Made by a program: the position numbers and the translations under genes. A model generated the notes under the pieces. That model had not been told where the DNA came from, made no database searches, and saw only the letters and a list, made by a program, of their open reading frames with translations. From Actinomycetes bacterium (lineage in GTDB: Bacteria > Actinomycetota > Acidimicrobiia > Acidimicrobiales > RAAP-2), in the NCBI GenBank assembly GCA_021799615.1, contig JAJZAC010000022.1:1-33184 (forward strand): DNA of 33,184 nt, in the 5' to 3' direction. Below are positions 32,585 to 33,184 of the stretch, in pieces; the stretch's first letter is position 1; every line of letters starts with the position of its first letter.

Positions 32585-33184
32585 TCAGCCGCCGGCCCGG
32601 CCGGTGGCGGCCATCGGGACCGCCCAGACCAGGCACGTCCCCCCACCGGCGGCGGGGCCCACGGTGAGCGAGCCCCCGTGGCGCTCGGCCCGGCGCCGCA
32701 GGTTGGCCAGTCCCATCCCGCCGCCTCCGGTGGCACCGGGCACCATGCCGACGCCGTCGTCGCACACCGTCAGCTCGAACGACCGCCCGGCACGGGCGGT
32801 GACGGTGGCCGAGGTGGCGCGGGCGTGCTTGGCCACGTTGGTGAGCGCCTCGCGCACCACGGCCAGGACGTCGGGGACGAACCCCGCCGTCCCCGGCCCG
32901 TCGGCGACCTCGAGATCGAGGTCCGGCTCGAACCCGAGCAGCGGCACCACCTCGGCGACGACGGTGGCCACGGCGGCCCGCAGCCCCCGGTGGTCCGGCG
33001 CCTCCTCCAGGTCGAAGATGGTGGCCCGGACGGTGCGGATGGTGGCGTCCAGGTCGTCGACCACCCGGTCGAGCCGCCGGGCCAGATCGGCCCGCTCCAC
33101 GGCGGCGGCCACGCCCTGGACGGCCAGACCGGCGGCGAACAGCCGCTGGATCACCGTGTCGTGCAGGTCCCGGGCGATGCGGTC
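32585..33184 (-). CDS. Sensor histidine kinase, HisKA_3/NarL-partner type (C-terminal 199 residues only)
   Basis: The frame is open to the right edge, so the sensory N-terminus is outside the window. The visible part begins DRIARDLHDTVIQRLF, the H-box of HisKA_3 kinases, with the phosphorylated His eight residues in. A dimerisation helix pair (about 20-60) follows, then the HATPase domain: N-box VREALTNVAKHARA, G1 CDDGVGM and G2 GGGMGLANLRRRAERHGG. Kinases with this H-box (DevS/DosS-like, NarX-like) phosphorylate LuxR-type response regulators. No such regulator is in the window. It is transcribed in the same direction as the following M15-like/asnB/gad operon, separated by about 110 bases. 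Confidence 0.92.
   Translation of the reverse strand, partial: DRIARDLHDTVIQRLFAAGLAVQGVAAAVERADLARRLDRVVDDLDATIRTVRATIFDLEEAPDHRGLRAAVATVVAEVVPLLGFEPDLDLEVADGPGTAGFVPDVLAVVREALTNVAKHARATSATVTARAGRSFELTVCDDGVGMVPGATGGGGMGLANLRRRAERHGGSLTVGPAAGGGTCLVWAVPMAATGRAGG

Overview
This window is very GC-rich with strong third-position bias. It reads as chromosome of an actinomycete, most likely class Acidimicrobiia. The best lineage clue is the left-edge secreted protein with tandem GYWLVAADGGIF-type repeats, a family I associate with that class. All assignments come from reading motifs; no database search was run.

Layout. (1) 1-1965, minus: a SpoIID/LytB-domain secreted protein whose C-terminus is an array of near-identical 126-bp (42-residue) repeats running off the left edge. 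Behind it, 2002-2356 holds a broken relative. (2) 13331 down to 2403, minus: a ten-gene surface-polysaccharide operon. In transcription order it is methyltransferase, GT4, GT4, degenerate methyltransferase-like protein, GT4, ClpP, Wzm-type permease, Wzt-type ATPase, GT4, GT4. A leaderless -10 box lies just upstream of the first gene. The genes overlap or nearly touch, and a ClpP protease is translationally coupled to the exporter permease. (3) 13433-13514, plus: tRNA-Leu(UAG), followed by an SDR dehydrogenase (13742-14644). (4) 21650 down to 14693, minus: a MaoC-like/crotonase/MaoC group followed by a branched-chain-amino-acid-type (Liv) uptake ABC transporter with a fused LivH-LivM permease. 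This looks like uptake plus beta-oxidation-like catabolism of an acyl or organic-acid substrate. A second crotonase (21809-22678, plus) is divergent from it. (5) 26535 down to 22746, minus: histone-deacetylase-family amidohydrolase, MurL-type epimerase, and MurD-type ligase. The MurD/MurL pair suggests the alternative route to D-glutamate in peptidoglycan. (6) 26678-28554, plus: a DrrA/DrrB-like ABC exporter. (7) 32471 down to 28600, minus: a tightly coupled trio of a cytoplasmic M15-peptidase-like protein, an AsnB-type amidotransferase and a glutamate decarboxylase. (8) The right edge carries the C-terminal half of a NarL-partner (HisKA_3) sensor kinase.

Most genes are minus-strand and tightly packed. 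Nine junctions are 4-base GTGA overlaps, so GTG starts with termination-reinitiation are a local habit. The points most worth a second look are the ClpP inside the polysaccharide exporter operon, the MurD/MurL pair with a deacetylase, and the M15-like/AsnB/glutamate decarboxylase trio. I see no CRISPR array, insertion sequence, phage gene or rRNA.
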